DNA of 64,000 nucleotides, taken from Synchiropus splendidus (Eukaryota; Chordata; Actinopteri; Syngnathiformes; Callionymidae). A program made the position numbers and the translations under genes. Of the stretch, positions 1-22,080 are shown piece after piece. The stretch is from contig NC_071342.1 of assembly GCF_027744825.2 (NCBI RefSeq), positions 23,156,001 through 23,220,000 on the forward strand, read 5' to 3'. Each line of letters begins with the position of its first letter. The stretch's first letter is position 1. The notes beneath the pieces are model-generated. The model did no database searches. It saw nothing but the letters and a program-made list of their open reading frames with translations, and was not told the origin of the DNA.

Positions 1-150
1 CAAGGAACCTAACTCCAACTGCTGCTCGCGAACAGTGAACCTCAGCTCTACACTTTAGTCTTCAGTGAAGAATCCTGACTGACATGGATCTCTCTAACAA
101 GCAGCAGGTTCTAGACGTGGTTCAAGGGAGATCCAGCAGCCTGGCCTCAC
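1..150 (-). other. piezo1 intron 3 (partial)
   Basis: Sequence downstream of the exon 3 donor of piezo1 on the minus strand. I see no further exon in these 150 bases. The open frames here are incidental. Confidence 0.6.
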
Positions 151-10881
<10,731 letters not shown>

Positions 10882-13319
10882 CTCCGATCGATACTCCACC
10901 AGGATCAATAACCAGCGGCCAGATAAAAACCCATAGCGCCACAACTTCCAGCGAAGAAGTCGCGGGTAACTTTCCCAAACAAGTTCTTCTGGAAGTCCAC
11001 GGACCGAGGGGCCGACTGAGGCGGCGCGCGGGCGTGTGAGAGGGAGAGTGTGTGTGTGTGTGTGTCTGAGGGGCCCTGAACCGCCTCGCTGGAAAATGTG
11101 ATTCACAGACAGACAGAAGGGCGTTCATGGTACTGGTCACCTCCCTGCCACACACACGCGGGCGCGCGCTCACACACACACACAGAGCGAAACTGCCACC
11201 GGGCTGCTGTTCTCTGACGCAAGTCACACACGCCAAAGAGGTGAACTATTAAAACATCAGGAAACTATATTCTCTGCACTTTATGTCCAACTAAAATCGA
11301 CGAGAAATATGAAAACACCTGGCTGTGTGAGACCGGAGCCAGCCAGAAGTCACATAACTGCATTAGCTGGGCGCGCGACCGCACCGCTAGCGCGTATTCA
11401 AAATAACTGCCCAAGTGACCGACATCGGTCTCACCACACACCTGTTCATAAGTCAGGTGAGTCTGCGATGGTCAACAGCGCCACCCTGTGGCGAGCAAGA
11501 GGACAGAAGTCCACTCCTCCCACCCGCTGCCTGAGATCGTGGACCGGATTCAGTCGCTGTCAAGGAGCCAAGCATTGTATGACAGCAATGCTAACCGGAT
11601 GCTCACTTCAAAGTAAAGGACATTGAACTATATCGTATCTTGTTTGATTTCCATCACACTACTCTACAAAATAAAGGTTGCTTATTAGATTATATATCAT
11701 TTTCAAAAACACAAATTAAACTTAAGACAGCACCCTGGCGAGAGAGAGACAGCAGAAGATCCAGAGAAGACCGGATCCAGGTAGCCCTGGGTCATTTCAC
11801 TCTGAAATGAATGATTTTTGTGTTGGTTTGTACATCAAAAATTCTTCTATCTTGAAAATATCAGAAGAAATGTAAGGGATTAAAGAGATTTAAAGCTATA
11901 AAGAGATAGTTTCAACACCATTGTATTATTTGACCTACGACCTTGTAGACAGACCCTTGGCAGGCCATGTCAGAAAAGTGTTATAAGGAGAGGTTTAGTT
12001 AGTTATCCCTCCTTAGATCACACTAGTTAACTTGACTTCCTCTGACCTCATCTGAGCATCACAATTGTTAACTCTGACCACCTTGGATGATTTGAGGGAC
12101 CCTCTGACAGTCGTAGACAAGCCATCAACACAATGAAGTGCTTGATGAATGAAGGAACAATAGAAGGGTTGGGTCACCTCCATTTAAATCCAGATGAGCA
12201 GATGATTGATGCAGATGATCACAGTGATTGACGGTCAGATTAAATCCTCAGTTAAACCTGACTGAAAACAAAACAAATCTCATTGAAGGTTTGATGAGGT
12301 TTTCGATTGGCCGACAGGCCAAAACAAAACTTTTTTTATTTGTACTGAAGCTACAGGAAACTTCAGAAACCCGCGCCAGGTCAAAGCTTAATAAAATAGT
12401 CGGTGAAATCAGCGATTCTAAAACCATCTTAATTATAATGTCAAAGAATGCCAACCAACGCTTCTCAGTCTTGTGTTGTGTTCTTCATTGTTATGCTTTT
12501 CGATCCTTAAACAAATGCTCCAAGGGCTCTGAGGGAAAAAAACGTGAGGATTTGCAACAAATTCATCACAATAATCAAGATCTAATGCACCAGAATAATG
12601 GCATTTAAACGGAATCTACACACATAAGCTTAAACATCTGGGTGGAAGTGCTCCAGAAACAATCAAACTCTTGGTACCTGAAGTGCACAGAACAGCATGT
12701 TTTGTGTTTTCCGTCATCACGGATGTTTTGCCTGTATCACAGGATATAATAATAACTGCACCTGGACTACTGCATTCCCTGTAAAGGCATCTTTATACAT
12801 GATTATTTTGCGTTATGATTATTATTTGTACTTTGTACTAAGTTTTGACATCATTACATGAATTAGTTCTCCCTCCAGTTTCACTGAAAATTCTTACTTT
12901 TCAACGTGTCCTCATTCACACCACGATCGTAATATTAAAATATCGACCTCCCAAACTTCTCCGAACCTGCTAGCTAACTGTTAGCATCAGTTGCATTGCG
13001 TTGACAGAAAAGAAATTGGGCCGTTAGAGAGTCTTGATCTACATCCACACGACCGTTAAATACGCGCAGGGTGCGAGCCTTTATTAGTACTTTTGGTCGG
13101 TCGACTTTATTTACACATACAAACACATGCAACCGGTTTCTGGAGCCGAACGCCTTCTGAAAGAAATCATTGGTGGTAAACTTGAGCCACGCAGATAGAG
13201 GCGTGGCTTGTAGAATTCCCGCGAAACTCAGCGTCTTCTTGTTTGCGGCCTGCAAGTCCAGATCATCTTTTCTGCTCCGTCGGACCTCCACTCAGACCGT
13301 CCTCGCGCACGGAGTCAGC
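10882..13319. other. Intergenic region between the divergent piezo1 and cdt1 start codons
   Basis: About 2.4 kb. The part nearest piezo1 (to about 11.2 kb) is CpG-rich and contains CA/GT runs, and probably holds the piezo1 5' UTR and promoter. The middle is AT-richer with no recognisable gene. The last few hundred bases hold the cdt1 promoter with an E2F-type site. The open frame at 12228-12608 has no recognisable similarity. Confidence 0.5.
13216..13226 (+). promoter_or_regulatory. E2F-type site upstream of cdt1
   Basis: TTCCCGCGAAA (reverse complement TTTCGCGGGAA) matches the E2F consensus TTTSGCGS. It lies about 95 bp upstream of the cdt1 start codon. CDT1 is an established E2F target in animals, so the placement makes sense. 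Binding itself is inferred. Confidence 0.6.
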
Positions 13320-14039
13320 ATGTCTCAGGCGAGGGTCACAGACTTCTTCGCCCAGCGGAAGAAAGGCGTCGCTGCGCCGGTGAAAGCGGACAAACGCTCC
13401 GCTGCTGTCCACCGAGGCACCAGAACGAGACGCTCCAAGATCCAGGAAGAGTCTTTCTGCCCGGACTCCGTGCACGAAGAGTTTCTCCGGGTTATCGACG
13501 AGGCCTCACGGGTCGACGAGTCTGCGTCCACGGACGATCTAAAAGATGCGTCTCCCGCCAGCCCCCGGACACCGAAGCGCACATCGGAGGAGTTCGACCT
13601 CAGTGGCTTCTCAGCCACGGTGGAGTATTGCACGGCCAAGAAGATGCGGCAGGACGCGGCTCCTCCACCGAGGAGGACTGCCAGAAAGAAGCTGGTCCTG
13701 CCGCTACCCCCGTCTCTGGTGAGAGCTCCACTTGAGTCCGGTACTGTGTGGACGAGTTGAACCCGCAACAGTTACAATGCATAGGTCTACGTAGTTGGCA
13801 TGTTCATTGTGGATCCATCCAAACCAAAAGCTACTCTATACCAGCTGATCTGTGACAGAAAATGAAATGGTACTAATTACATGGCCCTATGCGCAGACTT
13901 GACTTAGACTTGGAGACTGACACAAGGTCACGGTTTTCCTGTGTGTTTTGAACAAGTAATTGCCAAAACCAAAATGTCTTAGAGATGGGAGCATGAGAAC
14001 TTGTGTGCCTATTGTGCAATTGTTTGTGCTGAACCAATG

Positions 14040-14095
<56 letters not shown>

Positions 14096-16587
14096 CCAAC
14101 AAGGAGATGGTGTGACAGAAGTGGAGTGATGTTTTTCATTCAACATTACAAGATGCCAATTTTTTTTTTTGTGTGTGTGTGTTGATTAGACGGGTAAAGT
14201 GACTGCTGCACCAACAAAAGACCAGGCTAGTTTGGCGGCTCAGAATACGGCCACCGCAGGTCCTGACCCGCACACCCGTGTCAGCAAGCAGAAGACAAAA
14301 CGGACCTTCAAGGTAACGTCGTGCAATGTTTGAGAAGTGTTGTCCAAATTCATGCTAAAGTTTGAGTCTGTGACTGTTGATGTCCCCCTCAGAAGCTGAG
14401 CAAGGACGAGCTGGACACCCTCAAGTCTCGTCTGCAGAAAATCAAGCAGCATGCTGAGGATGCTTCAGCTCTCACACCAGCACCTTCATCCCCTCCCAAG
14501 CCAGTTGCTGCCTCCTCAGACACAGCAGATGCTGGTGCCGCAGCCCTGTTGGCCAACCTCACGCGAGCCAGAGAGCTGGCTGCTAAAGCTGAGAGGAGGA
14601 AGGAGGCGCAAGAGATGGAGGATCAGCACAAGCCCAGCCAGACGACCAGCCAAGAAAGGTGTCTTTCTCTCGCTCTCTCTCTCGCTCGCTCGCTCTCTCT
14701 CTCTCGCTCGCTTTCTCTCTCTCTCTCTCTCTCTCGCTCGCTTTCTCTAACCCTGTCATTCACTCGTTTTCTCTCTCTCACTCACTCGTGTTCTCACAGT
14801 GTTCAGCCTCCTGGATACCAGCGGTACCACACTCTGGCCCAGGCTGCTCCTCCGGGTCTCTCCCTTCCATACCAGTACAAACTGCTGGCCGAGATGTTCC
14901 GGAGTATGGACACAGTGGTGGCCATGCTGCACAACCGCTGCGAGACCGCCACCTTCACCAAGATCAAGCAGGGAGTTCAGGACATGATGCACAAGTAAGT
15001 GAGGCGCCTTGTTATTGGGATGCACCTCAGGTTGGCTCTCCTGTTTGTTGTTGCCATCCTTCCTTCAACAGTTCCAGGATCATGCTGTTGTCGCTGGAGC
15101 TGTTTGTCTCTGATGTGTAACTGAAAAAGTCTTCCAGAATATTTGGCTTCAGTGTTGATGTTCTTCCTCCTGCAGGAGATTTGAAGAGACCCACGTGGGC
15201 CAGATAAGAACGGTGTTCCCGGAGGCCTACACCTTTAGACAGGAGAAGAACATTCCGTCGTTCAGCAGCAGCACCCAGAGAGGAAGCTACCAGCTGACCA
15301 TGGAGCCCATCCTCCAATCAGGTGAGAACTGATGTTCACCGAGACGTGGGGCGACGCATCCATCCTTAACTCCTGGCTTGTCCGTGCAGACAAAAATGAA
15401 GCCCGGCCGCTGCTCTCGGCTTCAAGGCTGCTGGAGAGGAGACACATATTCCACCAGAACCTGGTCTCTCTTGTCAAACAGCAACACCAGGTAAAAGTCG
15501 GCCAATAAATGAACTTGAAGAAGTGGGTCATTCGCTTGACTGATCAGTTGGGTTTGTTCTCTCCCGCAGGTCTTCCTCTCTTCGTTGGTTCCTCCAGTGT
15601 CCGTCCCGGAGGACAAGCTGACCCGCTGGCACCCGCGCTTCAACGTCGACACGGTCCCACCCGTGCAGGTCGGCACGCTGCCTCAGCCGCCACAGACGGA
15701 GAAGCTTGCTACAGCCCAGGAGGTTCTGGACAAAGCCCGCTCCCTCATCACGCCCAAGGTAAGGCCTGTCTCCTGCAGGCCTCCTCTCCAGCAGCACCTC
15801 AGACTAACATTGTGCTGTGCTCAGATGGAGAAAGCTCTGATCTCAGTGGCGCAAAAGACCAAAGGAGCAGCAGCAGAAGAGAGTTCACAGGACCCAGCCA
15901 CTCACCAGACCTCCACTCCTGCACCTGATCCTATGACTCAGGTCCCCACCGCTCTCAGAGGAGTCCCCCAGACACTGCTAGACAGGGTACGAGCATTAAA
16001 ACATAGAGCCACTGATCAGACCACTTTATCAAATCGTTTCCATTGCAAACCTCTTGAAGGGTCTCTTCAGGCACAAGGGTCTCACTTGACCTTTCTCTCT
16101 CAGATTCGGGCCAAAGAGGCCCAGAAGCTCCAGGCGGCCATGACACGAAACCCTGAACAGGAGGGGCGCCTGGTGATGATCTCGCGGCTCGGCGAGCTGG
16201 CCCGGATCCTGCGCACGGTGTTTGTGGCGGAGAAGAAACCGGCACTGATCATGGAGGTGCTGTGCAACAGGATGGTTTCCAGTTACAGATCTGCGCTCAG
16301 CACAGGTGAGTTCAGCCACACGTGGTAGAATGTCTGATGTTCAGGTTTCAGCTGACGCCGCCTTAAACAAGTCCTGGGTCTAGGGCTCAGAAAAAGAGTC
16401 TCACCAGTGTTATGTCTCTCCAGGCGAGATGGAGAAACATGTGCGCCTGTTGGCTGAGCTGGTTCCTGATTGGCTGACGATCCTGCCCGTCAGGAAGGAC
16501 TTTTATGTGAAGGTGAACCGGAACACAGAGGTCAGCCTGGTCCTGGAGCAGCTGAGCCGCCGCCAGCGCGAGGAGGAGCGAGTCTGA
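13320..16587 (+). CDS. cdt1: DNA replication licensing factor Cdt1
   Basis: Cdt1 loads the MCM2-7 helicase onto origins with ORC and Cdc6, and is inhibited by geminin. Ten exons: 13320-13718, 14190-14312, 14393-14658, 14800-14994, 15176-15321, 15390-15490, 15570-15758, 15825-15986, 16104-16305, 16424-16587; all phases close, giving 648 aa. The N-terminus [14 protein letters not shown] is the PIP degron that couples Cdt1 destruction to PCNA and CRL4-Cdt2. Residues about 267-445 ([36 protein letters not shown]) form the geminin-binding winged helix. Residues about 520-640 ([28 protein letters not shown]) form the MCM-binding C-terminal winged helix. It is longer than the human protein (546 aa), mainly in the disordered N-terminal third. 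It is tail-to-tail with aprt and head-to-head with piezo1, as in human. Confidence 0.95.
14042..14092. repeat. (TA)n microsatellite in cdt1 intron 1
   Basis: About 50 bp of uninterrupted alternating A and T between cdt1 exons 1 and 2. Confidence 0.95.
14663..14785. repeat. CT/CTCG-rich simple repeat in cdt1 intron 3
   Basis: A pyrimidine-rich run of CTCT and CTCGCTCG blocks fills most of the 141-bp intron between exons 3 and 4, merging with the polypyrimidine tract of the acceptor. It produces Ser/Leu-rich ([14 protein letters not shown]) chance frames. Confidence 0.9.
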
Positions 16588-16793
16588 ATTTTAGGGGGTC
16601 ACATTTTTTTTTACTGCCGATTTTTTTTGTCAACCTTTTATCATGAGAAACTGTTTACTTTTTTTGAGACTTAGGTCGTCTGCTGCTGTTGCATCACATG
16701 CGTTGTGCAACGGTGAGACTAGAACTTTAACTTATTCTGACCTGTATCTTTCACGTGGAGCATGTCAGAACACTGCTGCAACTGTTGTGAGAA

Positions 16794-16799
16794 AATAAA
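16794..16799 (+). terminator. cdt1 polyadenylation signal
   Basis: AATAAA about 207 bases after the cdt1 stop codon, followed by TG-rich sequence. The 3' UTR is therefore about 220-230 nt. Confidence 0.75.
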
Positions 16800-16819
16800 T
16801 TTGTTGTTTACAGCCTTCA

Positions 16820-17873
16820 GTGTAACAATAGACTTGAGTGAAATGTGTCAGGTTTCGTGTGCAACTGACCTCTGTAGCTCCTGGACTCAAATGTTCAGCC
16901 TAGTTACCCCTAGTTAAGAGCTAGGTACATACTTCAGAGCGACTCAGATTGTTCAGTGTTGTACTGGCGCCTGCTGTCCAGTTGAGTTTATTGCTATTAT
17001 CGCTACACGACAGAACCATGGAGGGAGGGATCCTTGTCGGACCAGACGCCAAAGACTGTCTGCACCGCAGAGCTAACGGCTAACGTGACGTGTCTCACTT
17101 CAAAACTTTATTGATACTCATGGACTGTCAAAGTTTGTGGTTTAAAAGTTGGTGAAAAACTAAATGCACAACAAAATAAATGTGCTCCAAAATGTGAAGG
17201 GAGGGAGAACAATTGTTTTTATGAAGCAAGTTCAGGCAAAGAAGGATTTGTCTGGAAACTCATAACTGCAATAAAATCCTGCTAAAGAGAAGTGATAAAA
17301 TCCAGGTATTTTAAGCAACTAAAAATTTTTGCCATATTGCCTGCCATTTTCTGAACACATTTGAAACAAATACATTTTGCAAATAGCCTGGCAAAATAAT
17401 TTTTTTCACAAGTGAATAGGGATTTTCGACAGAACTTTAAGGCATATAATTTTTAATGGATGTTGGAGCATTATAATTGGGTGTAAAAAATCTGTGCACA
17501 TGTGACAACCATTCACAAAACTCTCACTCACTCTAAAGAACCTTTACAATTAACTTCTTTCATGTCCACTATTTAATGACTCAACAACTTGAACAACAGA
17601 TGGACTGTTGACCACTTGGCACTCCAGGAAACCAAAAAGTCATGAGCTTATGACTCTGCCAAATCAAGAGGTCCCTAACAAGAGCACAGACCAGAAACTG
17701 GGCCACAGACACCAGTTCGACCTGCATTGAGTCCCGTGTGCAGCTGCCTGATGGTTTGGTCCACACCACACAAGACAAATGTGAACGAGATGGTGAGTCT
17801 GAGAGAAGTGGGCACCCGAGTGCCGACGCTCGTCCGACGTGCTCCAGGGAAGTTGCTGGGTGGATGGGCTCCG
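16820..17873. other. Region between the convergent cdt1 and aprt 3' ends
   Basis: It contains a truncated copy of a hAT-like repeat (17010-17443) and, nearer aprt, its probable 3' UTR. An ATTAAA on the minus strand at 17572-17577 is a candidate aprt poly(A) signal. I see no other gene here. Confidence 0.5.
17010..17443. mobile_element. hAT-like non-autonomous element, copy A (both ends lost)
   Basis: It is the same sequence as the interior of the elements at 52899-53677, 43134-44039 (reverse orientation) and 61637-62220. It starts at AGAACCATGGAGGGAGGGAT and contains the shared ACTTTATTGATACTCATGGA block. Neither terminal inverted repeat is present. Confidence 0.75.
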
Positions 17874-19768
17874 TCAGTACTGCACCAGAGAGAAGACCTG
17901 AGATTTCAGCTTCTCGGCACCGTTCAGCTCCTTTAGCTCGATCACCACCATGCAGCCCAGAACCTCAGCTTGCTGCTTCTTCATCAGCTCACAGGCGGCA
18001 AACAGAGTCCCTGCGATAACACACAACCGTCAGAGGAGAGCAGCGTGTATGTGTGTGTGAGCTTGCGTATACTGCCTCGTGGCGACCAATTCCTGACAAC
18101 ACACTGTCCTTGTGGGGACCTTATATCTTCATGGGGGCCTTTTGCCGGTCCCCACAGGTCCAAACCTCAATTTGAGGATGAAGACTTCAAAATAACTGGG
18201 TAATTATAATTAGTTTTAAGCTTTGTTTGGAGCCATGGTTCAGATTAGCCATGTGTTTTGGATAGTTAGGTTTAGGGTAAGAGGTTAGGCAAAGCTTTAC
18301 TGTATGTCAATGAGAAACCTCACAATCTCCCCACATGGTGTGTGTGTGTTGCGATGTTGTGAGATTTACCTCCAGTTGCCAGAAGATCGTCGATGAGCAG
18401 GACCTTCTGTCCAGCAGTGACTGCGTCCTCTTGCATCTCTGCTTCTGCCTGCAACAACAGTGTGACCTAGTTCAGACAGGCAGGGTCAGAGCTCGCACTT
18501 ATTTAGAAACGTGGCCTAACGAAGGGTCAAATCTTGGAGGGTGAAACGTTACTCAAACTAACTTTAGCAAAACATTAACAAAGACTGACACCAAGCATCA
18601 TACTGGTAGATAATGAGGGCTTCTGGCTTCACTGCTCTGTCTCCCAGTCTCAGGATGCAGATGAACTACAGCCTCGAGTCTGCAGTGGCCAGCAGCCTGT
18701 GGCGTGTCGCTGACCATGGTTCACCTTCCTCATACCACGTGTGACCAGTGGTCCACAGCGGTCAGCAGAAGCTCTGGTGACTTACAGGCTGATATGCAGG
18801 TAATGTTAAAGGTCATGTGTGGGGTCACCTTGCCATATTCCAAATCGTAGGCCACAGACACGGTCCGTCCCGGAAGTTTCCCTTTCTTTCTGACCAACAC
18901 GAACCCAATTCCCAGGCGCTGGGCGAGCAGGGGCCCGAACAGGAAGCCGCGAGCGTCTAAGCCTGCAGACAGGAGCATGACAACTGTCATCAAGGGAGAA
19001 GAGCTGGACTTGGTGAACATGACGAGGACCATGACGGCACATTAGACCAGACCAGGGTGGGAGACTTAATAGCACTTTTTAGTTGTGTCGTGAAGAGCTG
19101 TGGAAGTGAAGCCTCATAAAATGCTGAACCATCATTTTTCAGAGTTTTGATCGAATCACTCAGCTGGTCTCTGCAGGACTCTGGAGTATCTTACCAACGA
19201 TCAGGTCCACATCAGGGTGGTTGGCCCTCACATGGTCCTCAAACAGGTCGGTGGCTGCCGTCAGAGCTGCAGGGTCCTTCAGGAGTGGACAGATGTCTCT
19301 GCACACACAGGCGCAACTTGGATGATCACACACACCACTTCTGTGTCACATCTGCTCATGAGTTAAAACTGTTGAAGTGAACCAGGACGTGAATTTGTCA
19401 GCACGACTCGCAACTGGCGACCATAAGAACCTTCCACAAACAAACCTACCTGTTTGAACTCTGACGTCATCCGCTCTATTACCTGACCAGCAGGTTGGAT
19501 ACCGCCTGCCAACGGTGTCCTGTTAGAACAACCCAAACGCCAGTTTCCGTTTCATGCTGACTTTTTTGATTTACTCCTTGCGGATCTGAACATAACGTGT
19601 GAACAGCACGCGTGATCAGACATGTCAATACGACGGCCCTATTCTCTCAGAACGGATCCGGAGCCAACCCTTATCTTACCTAAACAAGATCCCTTTCTTC
19701 GGAAAGTCTTGGAAACTTCGGATATGTCGACAGACGAGCTGAAGTTTGGACACCGGGTCAGTAGCCAT
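17874..19768 (-). CDS. aprt: Adenine phosphoribosyltransferase
   Basis: APRT converts adenine plus PRPP to AMP in cytosolic purine salvage. Five minus-strand exons: 19680-19768, 19195-19298, 18829-18962, 18370-18448, 17874-18010. Phases 2-1-0-1 close to give 180 aa, the same length as human APRT. The start [19 protein letters not shown] is followed by [17 protein letters not shown]. Residues [18 protein letters not shown] and the RKKGKLPG loop match the family. The PRPP-binding motif [12 protein letters not shown] lies at about residues 125-136. The gene ends [20 protein letters not shown]...QY before the stop. It is tail-to-tail with cdt1, as in human. In human the next gene is GALNS, which is not seen here. 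Intron 4 carries a dispersed fish repeat. Confidence 0.96.
18030..18335. repeat. Dispersed 'gtccccac' fish repeat, copy 1 (aprt intron 4)
   Basis: It is bounded by GTGTGTG runs and contains GGTCCCCACAGGTCCAAACC, TTTGAGGATGAAGACTTCAA and GGTTAGGTTTAGGGTAAGAGG-like blocks. The reverse complement of 36400-36620 and part of 46120-46280 share the same blocks in the same order. The element class is unknown to me. Confidence 0.6.
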
Positions 19769-22080
19769 CGCACATCTTCTTCTCTTGCTCCGTAGTCGAA
19801 TTCAACTGCGCCCCACTGCCACCTACTGGTCAGACAGCCGAGCGCGCTGCACTACGTTTCTGCACGTATGTTGTTGCAGGCTTATTCGCATCCATCGTCG
19901 ACAAAATAAGGAAATAAATGCGGTAATAATTGTGGATATATTAATGGAAGTAAAAGTTAAATTAGTAAAATGTTAGCAGGGATAAAGATGGAAATATAAA
20001 TTTCAATACGGTTAAATTGAAATATATATTTATTGATTTGAGGCCAATTCCAATGATGAACACAATGTCAACATCCTGAGTCAATAAGACGTCATACATG
20101 GTTTGATGGTATTACTAAAGGACGCGGTATTACTGTCAGATTTTTTTTACCGCCGTGTACCATGTTACATACCTATACCAGTTCGTGTCTTGCGGTTCTA
20201 TTATACCCACATATACACATTCATTTGTAAAGACCAAAATACAAGTTACAAATATTACATTTATATTTGTGAATATCAAAACGCAAGTGCGAACCACCGA
20301 CTACTTAATATTTATGAGACAAATATTTCCATAAATATAATCACTGCAGTTCACCCTTCAGTCACTGGGAGCACTAAAAAGCAAACCACCAGACTGGTCG
20401 GCGTTTAAAACGGTCCGAGGAAGAGAAGTCAACACATTTCCTGTTTGTGATGGTGCGTGTGTGAAATGTCACTGAATGCCTGTGTGAGTTGGTTATTCAG
20501 GAGGGTCCGAATCTCCGTGCCATGTGCCTCATCGATACTCTCCGGTGCAGTTGGAGGACGGATGTTTTCAGCTGCAACATCCAGATTGATCCAAAACGGA
20601 GCATTTAATAGCGCAGGTTAGTCGATTCTTTCCTTCCTACGGTTGTTGCTTTTCGAACCGGAACTACATATCTGAACGTGAAGCCCTTGACAGACCATTT
20701 ATTCACGATGGGACTTGGACAGCACAGTGAGATGGACTTGTCCAGGCGGAAGCCGGCATCAGTCCAGAGCAGGCCCTTCTATTAGGAGAATGAAACAGCA
20801 TCACGTTCTAAGACATGGTGTCAAGTACAGCACACAGGCATGTTTACAAATAAAACAAAATAAAAATGCCTCTCTGGCTATTTTAGGGAATCACTTTCTT
20901 TGTTGTTTGCAGATGACATTGTGATCTGTGGTGAGAGCAGGGAGCAAGTGGAAGATCAGCTAGAGAGGTGGAGGTTTGCCTTAGAAAAGAGAGGAATGAA
21001 GGTTAGCCACAGTAAGACGGAGTCCATGTGTGTGAATGAGAGGGAGCCAAGTGGACAGGTGAAGCTACAGGATGCAGAGATAAAGAAGGTGAGGGGTTTG
21101 AAGTACTGAGGCTCAACTGTCCAGGGCCATGGAGAGTGTGAGAAAGAGGTGAAGAAGCGGCTGCAGGCAGGATGGAATCATTGGAGAAAAGTGTCAGGTG
21201 TGAAGTGCGTCGGCAAGGATGAAAGGGAAAGTGCCCAAAAGGGTGGTGAGGCCAGCAATGTTGTATGGTTTGGAAACAGTGGCACTGAGGAAAAGACAGG
21301 AGGCAGAGCTGGAGGTAGCAGAGATGAAGATGCTGAGCTTCTCTCTGGGAGTGAGCAGAATGGATAGGATCAGAGGGACAGCACATGTGCTCAGGTGTTT
21401 AGGAGACAAAGTCAGAGAGGCTAGATGGAGATGGTTTGGACATATACAGAGGAAAGAGAGCCAGTACATTGCTAGGAAGATGTTGAGGTTGGAACTGCCA
21501 GGCAGAAGGTGGAGAGGAAGGTCAAAGAGGAGATTGATGGAGGTGGTGAAGGAGGACATGAGGTTTGTAGGTTTGAGAGAAGAGGAAGCAGAGGTCAGAT
21601 GGAGGAAGATGATCTGCTGTGGCCACCCCTGAAGGGAGAAGCCAAAAAGAAAGGAAGAAGAAAGCTTTCTTCATTCATTCACTTCTCCCAGTGTGCTTTT
21701 GAGAGAATGATAAATGAAAACCAGTTGTGTAGATGTTTAATTCTGGATGTTAAACATCAAGGTTTTGGTTTGCAGTTAAGCAACTAACAAAAATGAATGG
21801 TCACCAAGTTGGTAACCCCTTATACCTTTGCGAAGTGAGTGAGTTTGCCTGTTGCCAACATGTTCACACTGTTGTGACTCTGTACTTAACTGTGACTCAG
21901 ACTCTGTTGTCCACTACAAGTCAGTGGAACTGACGTTGCATGGAGTGGTGTTGCTGCTCCCAGTTTTTACAACTAAAGTTGTGTTAACAAGAGTGTGCTC
22001 CTCTTCTTGTCGTCTTGTCTGTCTCTTTAAGCTCTCAACTGCTGACCTCACTGAGGCCGGCTCTCGAATCCTTTCTCATC
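19769..22080. other. Intergenic region between divergent aprt and tk2
   Basis: The 1.1 kb next to aprt is AT-rich with no recognisable gene. A LINE remnant occupies about 20880-21665. The final 400 bases before the tk2 first recognised exon may include an unseen tk2 first exon or promoter. Confidence 0.5.
20880..21665 (+). mobile_element. Non-LTR retrotransposon fragment (reverse transcriptase 3' half), dead
   Basis: Frames read LFADDIVICGESREQVEDQL (reverse transcriptase palm with the FADD catalytic motif), then ERWRFALEKRGMKVSHSKTE, KEVKKRLQAGW, VRPAMLYGLETVALRKRQEA, MLSFSLGVSRMDRIRGTAHV and ARWRWFGHIQRKE. Together these make the C-terminal half of a LINE polymerase that is abundant in fish. 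Stop codons and frame changes break it at about 21106 and 21210. The tail runs into AAGAAAGGAAGAAGAAAG. The 5' endonuclease part is missing. The clade was not resolved. Confidence 0.85.

Noticed and set aside
14451..15120. Ser/Leu-rich frames extending past cdt1 exon 3
   Set aside because: They read through the CT-rich intron 3. Splicing to 14800 restores the conserved cdt1 frame.
21194..21559. Minus-strand 121-codon frame
   Set aside because: Antisense of the decayed LINE reverse transcriptase.
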